Source: Mangrovivirga halotolerans (lineage in GTDB: Bacteria; Bacteroidota; Bacteroidia; Cytophagales; Cyclobacteriaceae). From it: a stretch of 64,000 nt of DNA. The notes below the pieces were generated by a model that saw only the letters and a program-made list of their open reading frames with translations, was not told the DNA's origin and ran no database searches. Positions 51,586 through 60,196 of the stretch are shown one piece after another. How positions within the stretch are numbered: the first letter of the stretch is position 1; every line of letters begins with the position of its first letter. The position numbers were made by a program, and so were the translations under genes. The DNA lies in the NCBI RefSeq assembly GCF_026241165.1, contig NZ_JAPFQN010000003.1:496001-560000 (forward strand). Direction: 5' to 3'.

Positions 51586-52920
51586 ATGAAGACCATGAAG
51601 AAAATAATATATACACTAACAGCAATTTTAACCTTTTCCAGCTGCGATTTGCTGGATCAGGAATTGCCCAATACAATCCCTACGGACGAAGCTATAGTTG
51701 ACAGAGTATCAGCTGAAGCAGCTGTAGTTGGGTTGTATAATGAAATGCAGGATGGTAGCCTCTATGGTTCTGATGCTGTTTATGCTACTGAATTAATGGC
51801 TAAAAATATGAAAGCTGTAAAGTTCCAGGCCGTATGGCAGGAGTTAGGCTCGGGCATTGTGCCTTCAGCTAACTTTCATGTTGAAGACAGCTGGATCGCC
51901 TGGTATAGCATTGTAAATAATGCAAATAATATAATCGTTAAGGTGCCGGGTTTAAATGATGTTTCAGAGAGTGAGGCTGCTGAATATACAGGAACTGCCC
52001 ATTTCAGTCGTGCATTAGCCCATTTTGAATTACTCAGACAGTGGGGTGAATACTGGGATATCTCAAGTGAATATGGTATTCCTCTTCCAACTGAGGTAGC
52101 AACGGCTCCTGTAGTTACTCCGCGTTCTAATGTTTCAGATGCTTATACTCTTATAGAAAGTGATCTATTTAAAGCTATCGACAGACTTCCTGCGGCGGGT
52201 GATCCTATTTTTGCTAATAAAGGTGCTGCTGAAGCTCTTATGGCGAGAGTTAAATTGTATCAAGGTGAGTATGATTCTGCATATTACTACGCTAACGATG
52301 TGATTGAAAACTTTGATTACGATTTACAGGAAGACTATGTTGACATATTTTCTGAAGGAACATCAGAATCAATTTTCGAAGTCGATTTCACTCAGCAGGA
52401 CTTTAGTAACTATACATTTTTAATGTTTGGTACAGAAGCTGAAATAGTGATGACTGATGAAGCAGCAGAGATGTATCAGAGTAACGATGAGAGAGGAGTG
52501 CTAATAGAAAATATTGGTAATTTTTTCCGATGTACAAAATACGGAACTAATCAGGATAATGGTGAAGGAAATGCATTTGTAATACGACTTGCAGAAATGT
52601 ATTTGATCAGAGCTGAGGCCACCTCTAGAAATAATGGCCCGACAACTGGCCTGCCAGATATCAATGTTTTGAGAGCCAGGGCAGGTCTTGGACCCGTAGA
52701 TGCATCATCTGTTAATTCAATTGCAGATTTCAATGATGTCCTGACGAGGGAAGCAAGACTGGAATTTCCGGCCGAGGGAGTTTACTGGTATTATCTGTCA
52801 AGGTTAGGTAAGCTCGAGGAAGTGCTTAATCGTGAATCATTCAGGAGGATTTATCCGGTTCCGTTAAGGGAATTGAATATCACTGATGATCAGGCTATTT
52901 TTCAAAATCCGGGATATTAA
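51586..52920 (+). CDS. SusD/RagB family surface lipoprotein
   Basis: A 444-residue lipoprotein with lipobox TFSSC (Cys20). The SusD TPR-like helical core is visible (YTGTAHFSRALAHFELLRQWG, KGAAEALMARVKLYQG). The conserved C-terminal part has LAEMYLIRAEA, LPDINVLRARAG and FPAEGVYWYYLSRLGK, ending RIYPVPLRELNI. It caps the SusC barrel and binds the imported ligand. Length is slightly short for a saccharide-type SusD, within the normal range for the family. It is the second gene of the susC operon. Confidence 0.95.
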   Translation: MKTMKKIIYTLTAILTFSSCDLLDQELPNTIPTDEAIVDRVSAEAAVVGLYNEMQDGSLYGSDAVYATELMAKNMKAVKFQAVWQELGSGIVPSANFHVEDSWIAWYSIVNNANNIIVKVPGLNDVSESEAAEYTGTAHFSRALAHFELLRQWGEYWDISSEYGIPLPTEVATAPVVTPRSNVSDAYTLIESDLFKAIDRLPAAGDPIFANKGAAEALMARVKLYQGEYDSAYYYANDVIENFDYDLQEDYVDIFSEGTSESIFEVDFTQQDFSNYTFLMFGTEAEIVMTDEAAEMYQSNDERGVLIENIGNFFRCTKYGTNQDNGEGNAFVIRLAEMYLIRAEATSRNNGPTTGLPDINVLRARAGLGPVDASSVNSIADFNDVLTREARLEFPAEGVYWYYLSRLGKLEEVLNRESFRRIYPVPLRELNITDDQAIFQNPGY

Positions 52921-52931
52921 AATTAGAAGAT

Positions 52932-54293
52932 ATGATGAAATATTTTAAAATATATAGTCTTCTGGTGCTGACCTTTCTTTTTGTCTTTACTGCTTGTGAT
53001 GACGAAGAAAACATTCCGGCTCCGGAAGCAGGTTTTACCTTGCCTTCCACAACATTCAAGGCAAGAGAAGTAATTACTCCGACCAATACTTCAGAGAATG
53101 GAGCAACTTACCAATGGTCGCTGGGTAACGGTGAATTGATATACGGTGAATCACCTTCATTTTCCTACTCCACAGAAGGTTCATATACACTGATATTGGT
53201 AGTTCAAAACGAAGGTGGTTCCAGTAAACTGGATCAAACGATAACAATATCAGGAATATTACCAGTTGCTTCGTTTGCAGTGGAGAATGTTGACAGATTG
53301 ATCGCAGATAGTGATATAGTATTCAATAATACCTCTCTAGATGGAGTGACTTATGAATGGGATTTTGGAGATGGTTCAACTTCTACCGATACAAACCCTG
53401 TTCACAAATATGCACAACCAGGAATTTATACTGTTACATTAATAGTGACAAATGAAGATGGTAGTGCTGAATATTCACAGGATATTACCATCCGAACCAG
53501 GCCTGATGAGCTGTACTTTATGGATCCTTCGGATTTTTTCCTTAGAAGAACGTTGCTTGGATCAGATGTGATCACTCAGGATCTTGTTGAGATGCCAGGC
53601 TGGGGTGTAGGTATTTCATATAACCCGGTTGACGGAATGGTTTACATCACCGATGCAGATAACGTTGATGAATCTGTTAATAAAGTTTGGAGACTTAACC
53701 CTGATGGGAGTGGGCTGGAAGAGCTGGTTACAGGTCTGACTGAACCATGGCTGATCGATGTAGATGGAAATGCAGGATATATGTTCTGGACAGACTTTTC
53801 TACAGGTGATTTGAAACGAGCGAATCTTGACGGAACCGATGTGCAAACTATTGCAACTTACCTGGATGGGTTTGAGTATCCGGAAGGTATTTCAGTTTAT
53901 AATGGGAATGTTTATCTCAACGACCCGGTGCTTGATGGAATTTTGAAAGTCTCATATGATGGCTCTTCAGTAGAACAAATTATTCCTGAAATAGGAGGAA
54001 TCGGTATAGGTATAGACAAAACAAATGAAACGATCTATTTCCATGATCAGGATGCTGGAGCAATAAAACGAGCCGATCTTGAGGGAAATGTGGAAGAAGG
54101 TTGGGCAATTAATTTGGTCGATACAGCTGACAGGATTTACGGTATTTCTATTGATGTTAGTACAGGTAAAATTTATTGGACTAACAGAGATAGTGGCTTG
54201 ATCGGAGCAGCAGATCTTTCTGGTGAAAATGTGGAGACACTTGCCGGATCACTTTCTAGTCCGAGAGGTTTAACACTCATTAAAAATCAATGA
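52932..54293 (+). CDS. Surface lipoprotein: two PKD domains plus YWTD-type propeller
   Basis: A 453-residue lipoprotein with lipobox FTAC (Cys22). Two PKD domains follow: about 30-108 (TYQWSLGNGE) and 112-195 (TYEWDFGDGSTSTDTNP). Then comes a beta-propeller of LDL-receptor YWTD/NHL type (about 200-453), with repeats like GYMFWTDFSTGDLKRANLDG and GKIYWTNRDSGLIGAADLSG. It holds the SusE/SusF position after SusD and is probably a surface ligand-binding accessory. Its stop overlaps the start of a paralog (ATGA). An ATG directly after the first is an alternative start. Confidence 0.85.
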   Translation: MMKYFKIYSLLVLTFLFVFTACDDEENIPAPEAGFTLPSTTFKAREVITPTNTSENGATYQWSLGNGELIYGESPSFSYSTEGSYTLILVVQNEGGSSKLDQTITISGILPVASFAVENVDRLIADSDIVFNNTSLDGVTYEWDFGDGSTSTDTNPVHKYAQPGIYTVTLIVTNEDGSAEYSQDITIRTRPDELYFMDPSDFFLRRTLLGSDVITQDLVEMPGWGVGISYNPVDGMVYITDADNVDESVNKVWRLNPDGSGLEELVTGLTEPWLIDVDGNAGYMFWTDFSTGDLKRANLDGTDVQTIATYLDGFEYPEGISVYNGNVYLNDPVLDGILKVSYDGSSVEQIIPEIGGIGIGIDKTNETIYFHDQDAGAIKRADLEGNVEEGWAINLVDTADRIYGISIDVSTGKIYWTNRDSGLIGAADLSGENVETLAGSLSSPRGLTLIKNQ

Positions 54294-55444
54294 TCATGAA
54301 AACATTTAAAATATTAATAATGTCTGTTTTCATCCTTTTATTTATAGCTGGATGTAAAGAAGAAGAACCATTGATCCCTCCATTTACGATTGTTAAAGCA
54401 GATTTTACTTATCAATTGGATAATGATCAGTTTGCTCCGGCAACTGCAACTTTTGATAGTGATGCTGTCTTTACAGAAGGGGATGATATTTCTTATTACT
54501 GGGCTTTTGGAGATGGGGAATCCTCTGAGGAAGCCAATCCTACTCATCTCTATACAGAGCCTGGATTTTATGAGGTAACGCTAACCGTAGTAGGTCAAGG
54601 GGATACAGATAGTAAAACTACTACAATCGAGGTAAGGGATCCTAACAGGTCTTACTTCCCGGTAATTGTTGCTTCAAATTCAGGTAAAAGGATTTATGAT
54701 GCTCAAACAGGAATTCTTGATGTATCCCTTGATGTTTCTCCGTTTGATATCGCAATCGATTCGGTGAGGGAAAAGATCTATTTTACTGCTACTGATGCCG
54801 GTGCTGTTTTTTCTCTGGGATTTAATGATGATGTTCCGGAAATGGTTGTAGATGGATTTTCAAATCCTCATGGTATAGCATTAGACGAGGCCTCAGGAAA
54901 TGCTTATGTAGTAGACAGGGGTGGCAATGCTGTTTACACGGTTGATCTTGAAAATAGCACAAAAACGAACTTGTTTTCAGATTCACAGGAAGCAACATTT
55001 TCTTTGCCTGAAGGAATAGATTATTTCCAGGGATTTGTCTATATAACTGCTGTAGATTTTGACGCTGAAGCAGTATGGAAAGTCAATGTTTCTGATGGAA
55101 GTTTCGAAAGGATTATCGGATATTCCGCAGGAGGCTATGGATATTCAATCGCAGTGGACCAGGAAAGTGATATGATCTATTTTCACAATGATGAAGGGCC
55201 AGAATTTTTAAGTGCAGGACTAGATGGTACTAATGTCAGTACGCTTGTTGCACCCGCAGGTGATAATAATGGAGTAGATGGAAGAAGTTTCGGGATATCG
55301 ATTTCTTATGCTGAGGGGAAGGTTTACTGGACAGAAGCCGGAAACGGACTTTTAAAAAGGGCGAATTTCGACGGAACTGAGGTTCAGACTATTGCATCGG
55401 GTCTTACTGATCCGGTCGGAATACAAATAGTAGGTATTCAGTAA
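54290..55444 (+). CDS. Surface lipoprotein: PKD plus YWTD-type propeller (paralog)
   Basis: A 384-residue lipoprotein related to the preceding protein but with one PKD domain (about 33-112; SYYWAFGDGESSEEANPTH) and then a propeller (about 120-384; GKVYWTEAGNGLLKRANFDG). The lipobox is IAGC. The first ATG overlaps the previous stop (ATGA); a second ATG two codons on is equally good. A terminator hairpin follows after about 20 bases, closing the susCD transcript. Confidence 0.85.
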   Translation: MIMKTFKILIMSVFILLFIAGCKEEEPLIPPFTIVKADFTYQLDNDQFAPATATFDSDAVFTEGDDISYYWAFGDGESSEEANPTHLYTEPGFYEVTLTVVGQGDTDSKTTTIEVRDPNRSYFPVIVASNSGKRIYDAQTGILDVSLDVSPFDIAIDSVREKIYFTATDAGAVFSLGFNDDVPEMVVDGFSNPHGIALDEASGNAYVVDRGGNAVYTVDLENSTKTNLFSDSQEATFSLPEGIDYFQGFVYITAVDFDAEAVWKVNVSDGSFERIIGYSAGGYGYSIAVDQESDMIYFHNDEGPEFLSAGLDGTNVSTLVAPAGDNNGVDGRSFGISISYAEGKVYWTEAGNGLLKRANFDGTEVQTIASGLTDPVGIQIVGIQ

Positions 55445-55464
55445 TTTTAGTTAATGTATAATTG

Positions 55465-55492
55465 AGCGGTAATCATTAAATTGGTTACCGCT
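55465..55492 (+). terminator. Terminator after the susCD-propeller genes
   Basis: Stem AGCGGTAA (55465-55472) with TTACCGCT (55485-55492), then TTTATTTT. It lies inside the upstream extension of the next frame, which supports the later ATG there. Confidence 0.8.
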
Positions 55493-55513
55493 TTTATTTT
55501 AAATATTAAAATC

Positions 55514-56410
55514 ATGAAATATATCTATCTGATTCTTAGTTGCTTTGTCTTTTATGCTTGTACAGAAGGTAACAATCAGAACAATACAGAATTTGATGAA
55601 AGGGATTCAGCCGATACTACACAAGTTAATTTGAATAAAGGATCACTTATTATCATTGGTGGAGGAAGCCGACCTGAAGAAATGATAAAAAGAATTGTGA
55701 CCGAATCAGGAATTGATACTACTGGTTATGGAATGATCCTTCCAATGTCAAGTATTGAACCGGATTCATCCAACTGGTATGCTAAAAAGCAATTTAGTGA
55801 TCTGGGATATGAAAATATATATGGTGTTGAATACGATTCAGTATCAGGGTATCGTGAGACTCAAATTGATTCATTATCCAATGCATCTTTGATTTATATT
55901 TCTGGAGGAGATCAAAGAAGATTTATGCAAAGAATAGCCGGTACCAGGATTGGAAATATAATCAGAGACAGATACGCTGAAGGAGCAGTAATAGCAGGCA
56001 CCTCCGCCGGAGCTGCTGTTCAAAGTCGAAGGATGATTACCGGAGATGAAAGAAAGTATCCTGAATACCATACCACCTACAGACACCTGGAAGAAGAAAA
56101 CTTTGACTGGACTGAAGGTCTTGCGCTCATCGATGGAGTAATTATTGATCAGCATTTTGTTAAGAGATCCAGGTATAACCGGTTATTAACAGCTATCATG
56201 ACTTTTCCGGATGAGATTGGAGTTGGTATTGATGAATCTACTGCCATTATTGTAAAAGGAGATTCTGCTGAGGTGATCGGTGAAAGCCAGGTTATTACTT
56301 TTGAGAATTCTAATCAAAATGTAAATAGAAAGAACGGAAAACTTGGGACAAAAGGAATAATTCTGGATATTTATCTCCCGGGGGATAATTTTTACCTTAA
56401 ACAGAAATAA
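55514..56410 (+). CDS. Cyanophycinase-like S51 peptidase lipoprotein
   Basis: A 298-residue lipoprotein with lipobox FYAC (Cys16). It carries the full cyanophycinase active-site set: GGDQ (131-134), nucleophile Ser164 in GTSAGAA and DQHFVKRSRYNRL (212-224), with Asp212, Gln213, His214 and Arg218, 220 and 223. These match residues essential in Synechocystis CphB. The start is the ATG at 55514; the longer frame runs through a terminator. Cyanophycinase cuts multi-L-arginyl-poly-L-aspartate to beta-Asp-Arg. Being a lipoprotein it acts in the periplasm or at the surface. A YfcC transporter gene follows 23 bases later. Confidence 0.88.
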   Translation: MKYIYLILSCFVFYACTEGNNQNNTEFDERDSADTTQVNLNKGSLIIIGGGSRPEEMIKRIVTESGIDTTGYGMILPMSSIEPDSSNWYAKKQFSDLGYENIYGVEYDSVSGYRETQIDSLSNASLIYISGGDQRRFMQRIAGTRIGNIIRDRYAEGAVIAGTSAGAAVQSRRMITGDERKYPEYHTTYRHLEEENFDWTEGLALIDGVIIDQHFVKRSRYNRLLTAIMTFPDEIGVGIDESTAIIVKGDSAEVIGESQVITFENSNQNVNRKNGKLGTKGIILDIYLPGDNFYLKQK

Positions 56411-56433
56411 TTTAAACCACACAACACACACGA

Positions 56434-57813
56434 ATGATGAAGATTAGAAGAGTTCCTGATACTCTGGTAATAATTTTTTGTTTTTTAATCTTATTTACAA
56501 TTCTCACCTGGATAATTCCTTCCGGCGAATATGAAAAAGAAACAATTACATTGTCAAATGGCAGTGAGCGTGAAGTGTTAATTCCGGGCACTTATCACTA
56601 TGTAGAAGAGAACCCACAAGGATTTTTAGATTTCCTAATGACTCCGATCAAAGGATTTATAGGAGGGTCACAGATTATTGGGTTTATATTAATAGTTGGA
56701 GGTGCTTTTTCGGTTTTTAACAGAACAGGAGCTGTAACAGCTTCACTTCAGTCGCTTGTTCGATTTTGTGAAAAACACCCTACAGCAAAAGGAGTGATCA
56801 TTCCGCTAATCATAATATTCTTTTCAATTATGGGGGCCACCTTCGGAATGAGTGAGGAGGTACTGGTTTTTGTGTTACTAACGATTCCGATGGCGAAATC
56901 GCTGGGTTATGATACTATAACGGGAATTGCCATACCTTTTGTTGGTGCCGGAGCAGGATTTGCAGGGGCAATAACCAACCCATTTACAATAGGTATTGCT
57001 CAGGAGATTGCAGAAGTACCTATGTTTAGTGGATATGAATACAGGATGGTCGTATGGGTAGTGTTAACATTTTTGGCTGTGTTTTACATCATGAGGTATG
57101 CCAGGAAAATATATAATCCTGCATTAGTGGAGACGGGAACAGAAAGTGAGGTTGAGCAGGTCAGCTTTACACCAATAAGGAAAGTCACCTTGTTTCTGTT
57201 ATTCGGAGGTTTGGCAATTATCCTTCTTGGAGTAACCCGATATGGCTGGTATATCAATGAAATTGCGGCAGTATTTTTTGGTATGGGATTATTATCCGCA
57301 GTTATCAACAGGATGAATATACAGGAAGCTGTCGATGCGTTTAAGACAGGGGCTGGAGATGTTTTAACTGCAGGATTGGTTGTTGCCTTAAGTAAAGGAC
57401 TGTTGATTCTTGCTGAGGATGGTAAAATTATTGAAACGATTTTACATGGATTAGCTTCATTAGCTGAAGGATGGCCGAAAGCTATTTCTGTGGAAATGAT
57501 GTTTGTAGTTCAGAGTTTATTGAACTTTTTCCTGCCAAGTGGTAGTGGTCAGGCTGTTTTAACTATGCCAATTATGGCACCTCTAAGTGATTTGTTAGGC
57601 ATCTCAAGACAGACTGCTGTATTAGCCTTTCAATTTGGTGATGGCTTATCGAATTTGATTATTCCAACCAGTGCAGTGACTATGGGAGTTCTTTCTATCG
57701 GTAAAGTGCCTTATGAAAAATGGTTGAAGTGGATGCTTCCCCTCTTTTTTATAATGGTTATTGCATCAGGAATATTGCTACTATTACCGGCAATTGTATT
57801 TGGCTGGAATTAA
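56434..57813 (+). CDS. YfcC family transporter (DcuC/ArcD-like)
   Basis: A 459-residue inner-membrane carrier of the YfcC family (PF03606) with 11-13 membrane helices. Conserved motifs include TWIIPSGEYE near the N-terminus, GMSEEVLVFVLL, GAGAGFAGAITNPFTIGIAQ and the re-entrant-type LPSGSGQAVLTMPIMAPLSD. The family transports amino acids or dicarboxylates; several members act on basic amino acids, ornithine or peptides. Next to the cyanophycinase lipoprotein it probably imports beta-Asp-Arg, arginine or aspartate (inference). It ends at a bidirectional terminator. Confidence 0.88.
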   Translation: MMKIRRVPDTLVIIFCFLILFTILTWIIPSGEYEKETITLSNGSEREVLIPGTYHYVEENPQGFLDFLMTPIKGFIGGSQIIGFILIVGGAFSVFNRTGAVTASLQSLVRFCEKHPTAKGVIIPLIIIFFSIMGATFGMSEEVLVFVLLTIPMAKSLGYDTITGIAIPFVGAGAGFAGAITNPFTIGIAQEIAEVPMFSGYEYRMVVWVVLTFLAVFYIMRYARKIYNPALVETGTESEVEQVSFTPIRKVTLFLLFGGLAIILLGVTRYGWYINEIAAVFFGMGLLSAVINRMNIQEAVDAFKTGAGDVLTAGLVVALSKGLLILAEDGKIIETILHGLASLAEGWPKAISVEMMFVVQSLLNFFLPSGSGQAVLTMPIMAPLSDLLGISRQTAVLAFQFGDGLSNLIIPTSAVTMGVLSIGKVPYEKWLKWMLPLFFIMVIASGILLLLPAIVFGWN

Positions 57814-57849
57814 TATTTAATACTTAAATCTCTGTGAACTGACCAAAAG

Positions 57850-57870
57850 AGCCGGCAAAAAATGTCGGCT
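57850..57870. terminator. Bidirectional terminator between yfcC-like and glpF
   Basis: Stem AGCCGGC/GTCGGCT (one G-U) with a seven-base A/T loop, T-run on the plus strand and a shorter one on the minus strand. It separates the convergent yfcC-like and glpF genes. Confidence 0.8.
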
Positions 57871-57873
57871 TTT

Positions 57874-58611
57874 TTATTTGATATAAAGAAATATTCCTGT
57901 TGCTATGGCAGCACCTACCAGAGGTCCAAATATTGGTATAATACCATATTTCCAATCTGTCTCAGCATGTTTTCGAATTGGAAGAAAAGAATATACTAAC
58001 CTGGGCCCTAAATCTCGCGCCGGGTTGATAGCATATCCTGTGGTGCCTCCCAGGCTCAAACCAATTCCAAATACCAGGAGTCCTACGGGCAGTGCATCAA
58101 GAGCCCCGAGCCCAACTCGTGCTGATTGAATTCCATCAATTTCTAATAATGGTTTACTCATGTAAAGGACCGCAAAGACCAGTACGAAAGTTCCGATGAT
58201 CTCTGAGAATAAATTATTGAAATTATTTCTGATTGCTGGTGTAGTGCAAAAACAGGCTTTTTTTAATTCACCATCCTGGGTGCGCCTGAAATGCTCCAGG
58301 TAAAAAAGATATACGCAATAGGCACCGGTCATTGCACCAGCCATTTGAGCCATTATATATTGAGTTACCTTCGACCATTCAAAAAGTCCTGAAAGAGCCA
58401 ACCCGAAAGTTACAGCAGGGTTTATATGGGCTCCACTAAATTGACCTACAATGAATACGGCTATGAAAACAGCCATTCCCCAGCCAAAAGTAATGACAAT
58501 CCATCCACTATTGTTGCCTTTGGTATCCTTTAATACCACATTAGCCACAACACCATTTCCTAGTAAAATCAGTAAAAAAGTCCCAATGAATTCTGCAAAA
58601 TATTCGTTCAT
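57874..58611 (-). CDS. glpF: Glycerol uptake facilitator (aquaglyceroporin)
   Basis: A 245-residue MIP-family channel with two NPA boxes: AHINPAVTFG (64-66) and GYAINPARDLGPRL. The Asp after NPAR is typical of glycerol-conducting GlpF rather than water-only AqpZ. It is the last gene of glpK-glpD-glpF; its ATG overlaps the glpD stop by four bases. Channel opening of glycerol is the assigned role. Confidence 0.92.
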   Translation of the reverse strand: MNEYFAEFIGTFLLILLGNGVVANVVLKDTKGNNSGWIVITFGWGMAVFIAVFIVGQFSGAHINPAVTFGLALSGLFEWSKVTQYIMAQMAGAMTGAYCVYLFYLEHFRRTQDGELKKACFCTTPAIRNNFNNLFSEIIGTFVLVFAVLYMSKPLLEIDGIQSARVGLGALDALPVGLLVFGIGLSLGGTTGYAINPARDLGPRLVYSFLPIRKHAETDWKYGIIPIFGPLVGAAIATGIFLYIK

Positions 58612-60185
58612 TCCTGAATATAATATTGTGAAGCGAGTTTATTATAATTTTCAATCTGGTTTTTGATCCAGTTTTTATCTTTACCTAGTTCTTTTGCCAG
58701 AATTTTGGCTGTTTCCGGGGCTATCCGAATACTTTCCCTGGCATCAAGAAGTAAAGCCCTGGTTCGACGGGAAAGTACATCTTCGACCGTTTGCGCCATT
58801 TCTTCCCTGGCTGCCCAAACAACCTGGACCTTTTTTATTTGAAGTTCCTCACTGAGCCACCCTTTGTAATCAGGATTATTATTTTCAATTTCAAGTAAGT
58901 CTTCTTTATGTCTTCCATAAACAGACATCGGGTTGCTACCCGGTACTGTATTTCTATCATAACCATCGATTGGTAATCGTTCGGTAATACATTTTCTGTC
59001 TGCCAATCCAGCGATCATTATTGCGTTATCAACAGCATCTTCGGCCATTTTCCGGTAAGTAGTCCATTTACCACCGATAACTGTAATAAGCCCGGAAAGA
59101 GAAATTAGTACCTTATGGTGCCTGGAGATCTCTTTTGTGCTCATCTCATCCCCATCTTCTGGAGCAGCTAGTGGTCTTAATCCGGCGAAAATACTTTTAA
59201 TGTCTTTTTTTGTTGGCTTTTTGGAAAGGTACTGACCCGCTGTTTCAAGTATAAAATCAATTTCTTCTTTCAAAGCCTGGGGTTCAAGATCAATATCATC
59301 GATCAATGTATCAGTTGTACCAACAACTACTCTGTTATACCAGGGTACAGCAAACATTACTCGACCATCTGAAGTTTGTGGAACCATGATTGCATAGCTT
59401 TCTGGTTGAAAGCTCTTATCAAAAACCAGGTGAATTCCCTGACTTGGACGGATCATGGGTTTAACATCCGGCTCATCCATTTTCTTTATTGAATCAGCGA
59501 AAACTCCCGTAGCATTTATCACCGATTTTGCGAGGATTTTATATTCTTTTCCTGTTTCAAGATCTTTGGCTATAACACCTTTTATCATCAAGTCTTCTTC
59601 ATCTTTCAGTAAGTCTACTACTTCCATATAATTTAACAATACCCCATTATACTCTTCTGCAGTCATAGCTAAACTGATTGCCATACGGGCATCATCAAAT
59701 TGTCCATCCTGGTAAACAATTCCGCCTCTCAGATCACGTTGAGAAATAGTTGGTAATGCATCTATCGTTTCTTCTTTCGAAATACTTTTTGATGGTCCAA
59801 GTCCAAGTTTACCTGCCATCAGGTCATATACTTTAAGACCAATTGTATAAAAAGGACCATTCCACCATTCGTAGGAGGGAATCACAAAAGATAAATTTCT
59901 GACAAGATGAGGAGCATTTTGCATCATTAATCCTCGTTCTTTCAATGCTTCAATAACTAGTGATACATCTCCCTGTTGTAGATATCTAACCCCGCCATGT
60001 ACAAGTTTGGTACTTCTGCTTGAAGTGCCTTTTGCGAAATCAGATTGTTCTAGCAGTAGCGTTTTAAACCCTCTTGAAGCCGAGTCAACGGCAATTCCCA
60101 AGCCAGTTGCGCCACCGCCGATCACCAATACATCCCAAGGTTCTGTATTATCCTCTATTTTTTTTATCTGCTTTTCCCTATTCAT
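58608..60185 (-). CDS. glpD: Glycerol-3-phosphate dehydrogenase (FAD)
   Basis: A 525-residue FAD enzyme. The dinucleotide motif VIGGGATGLGIAVDSASRG is at about 21-39, followed by SSRSTKLVHGGVRYLQQGD. Further motifs are IRPSQGIHLVFDKS, VMFAVPWYNRVVVGTTD, GLRPLAAPED and GGKWTTYRKMAE. It oxidises glycerol-3-phosphate to dihydroxyacetone phosphate and passes electrons to quinone. It lies between glpK (11-bp gap) and glpF (four-base overlap). Confidence 0.95.
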   Translation of the reverse strand: MNREKQIKKIEDNTEPWDVLVIGGGATGLGIAVDSASRGFKTLLLEQSDFAKGTSSRSTKLVHGGVRYLQQGDVSLVIEALKERGLMMQNAPHLVRNLSFVIPSYEWWNGPFYTIGLKVYDLMAGKLGLGPSKSISKEETIDALPTISQRDLRGGIVYQDGQFDDARMAISLAMTAEEYNGVLLNYMEVVDLLKDEEDLMIKGVIAKDLETGKEYKILAKSVINATGVFADSIKKMDEPDVKPMIRPSQGIHLVFDKSFQPESYAIMVPQTSDGRVMFAVPWYNRVVVGTTDTLIDDIDLEPQALKEEIDFILETAGQYLSKKPTKKDIKSIFAGLRPLAAPEDGDEMSTKEISRHHKVLISLSGLITVIGGKWTTYRKMAEDAVDNAIMIAGLADRKCITERLPIDGYDRNTVPGSNPMSVYGRHKEDLLEIENNNPDYKGWLSEELQIKKVQVVWAAREEMAQTVEDVLSRRTRALLLDARESIRIAPETAKILAKELGKDKNWIKNQIENYNKLASQYYIQE

Positions 60186-60196
60186 GTGATATGGCT

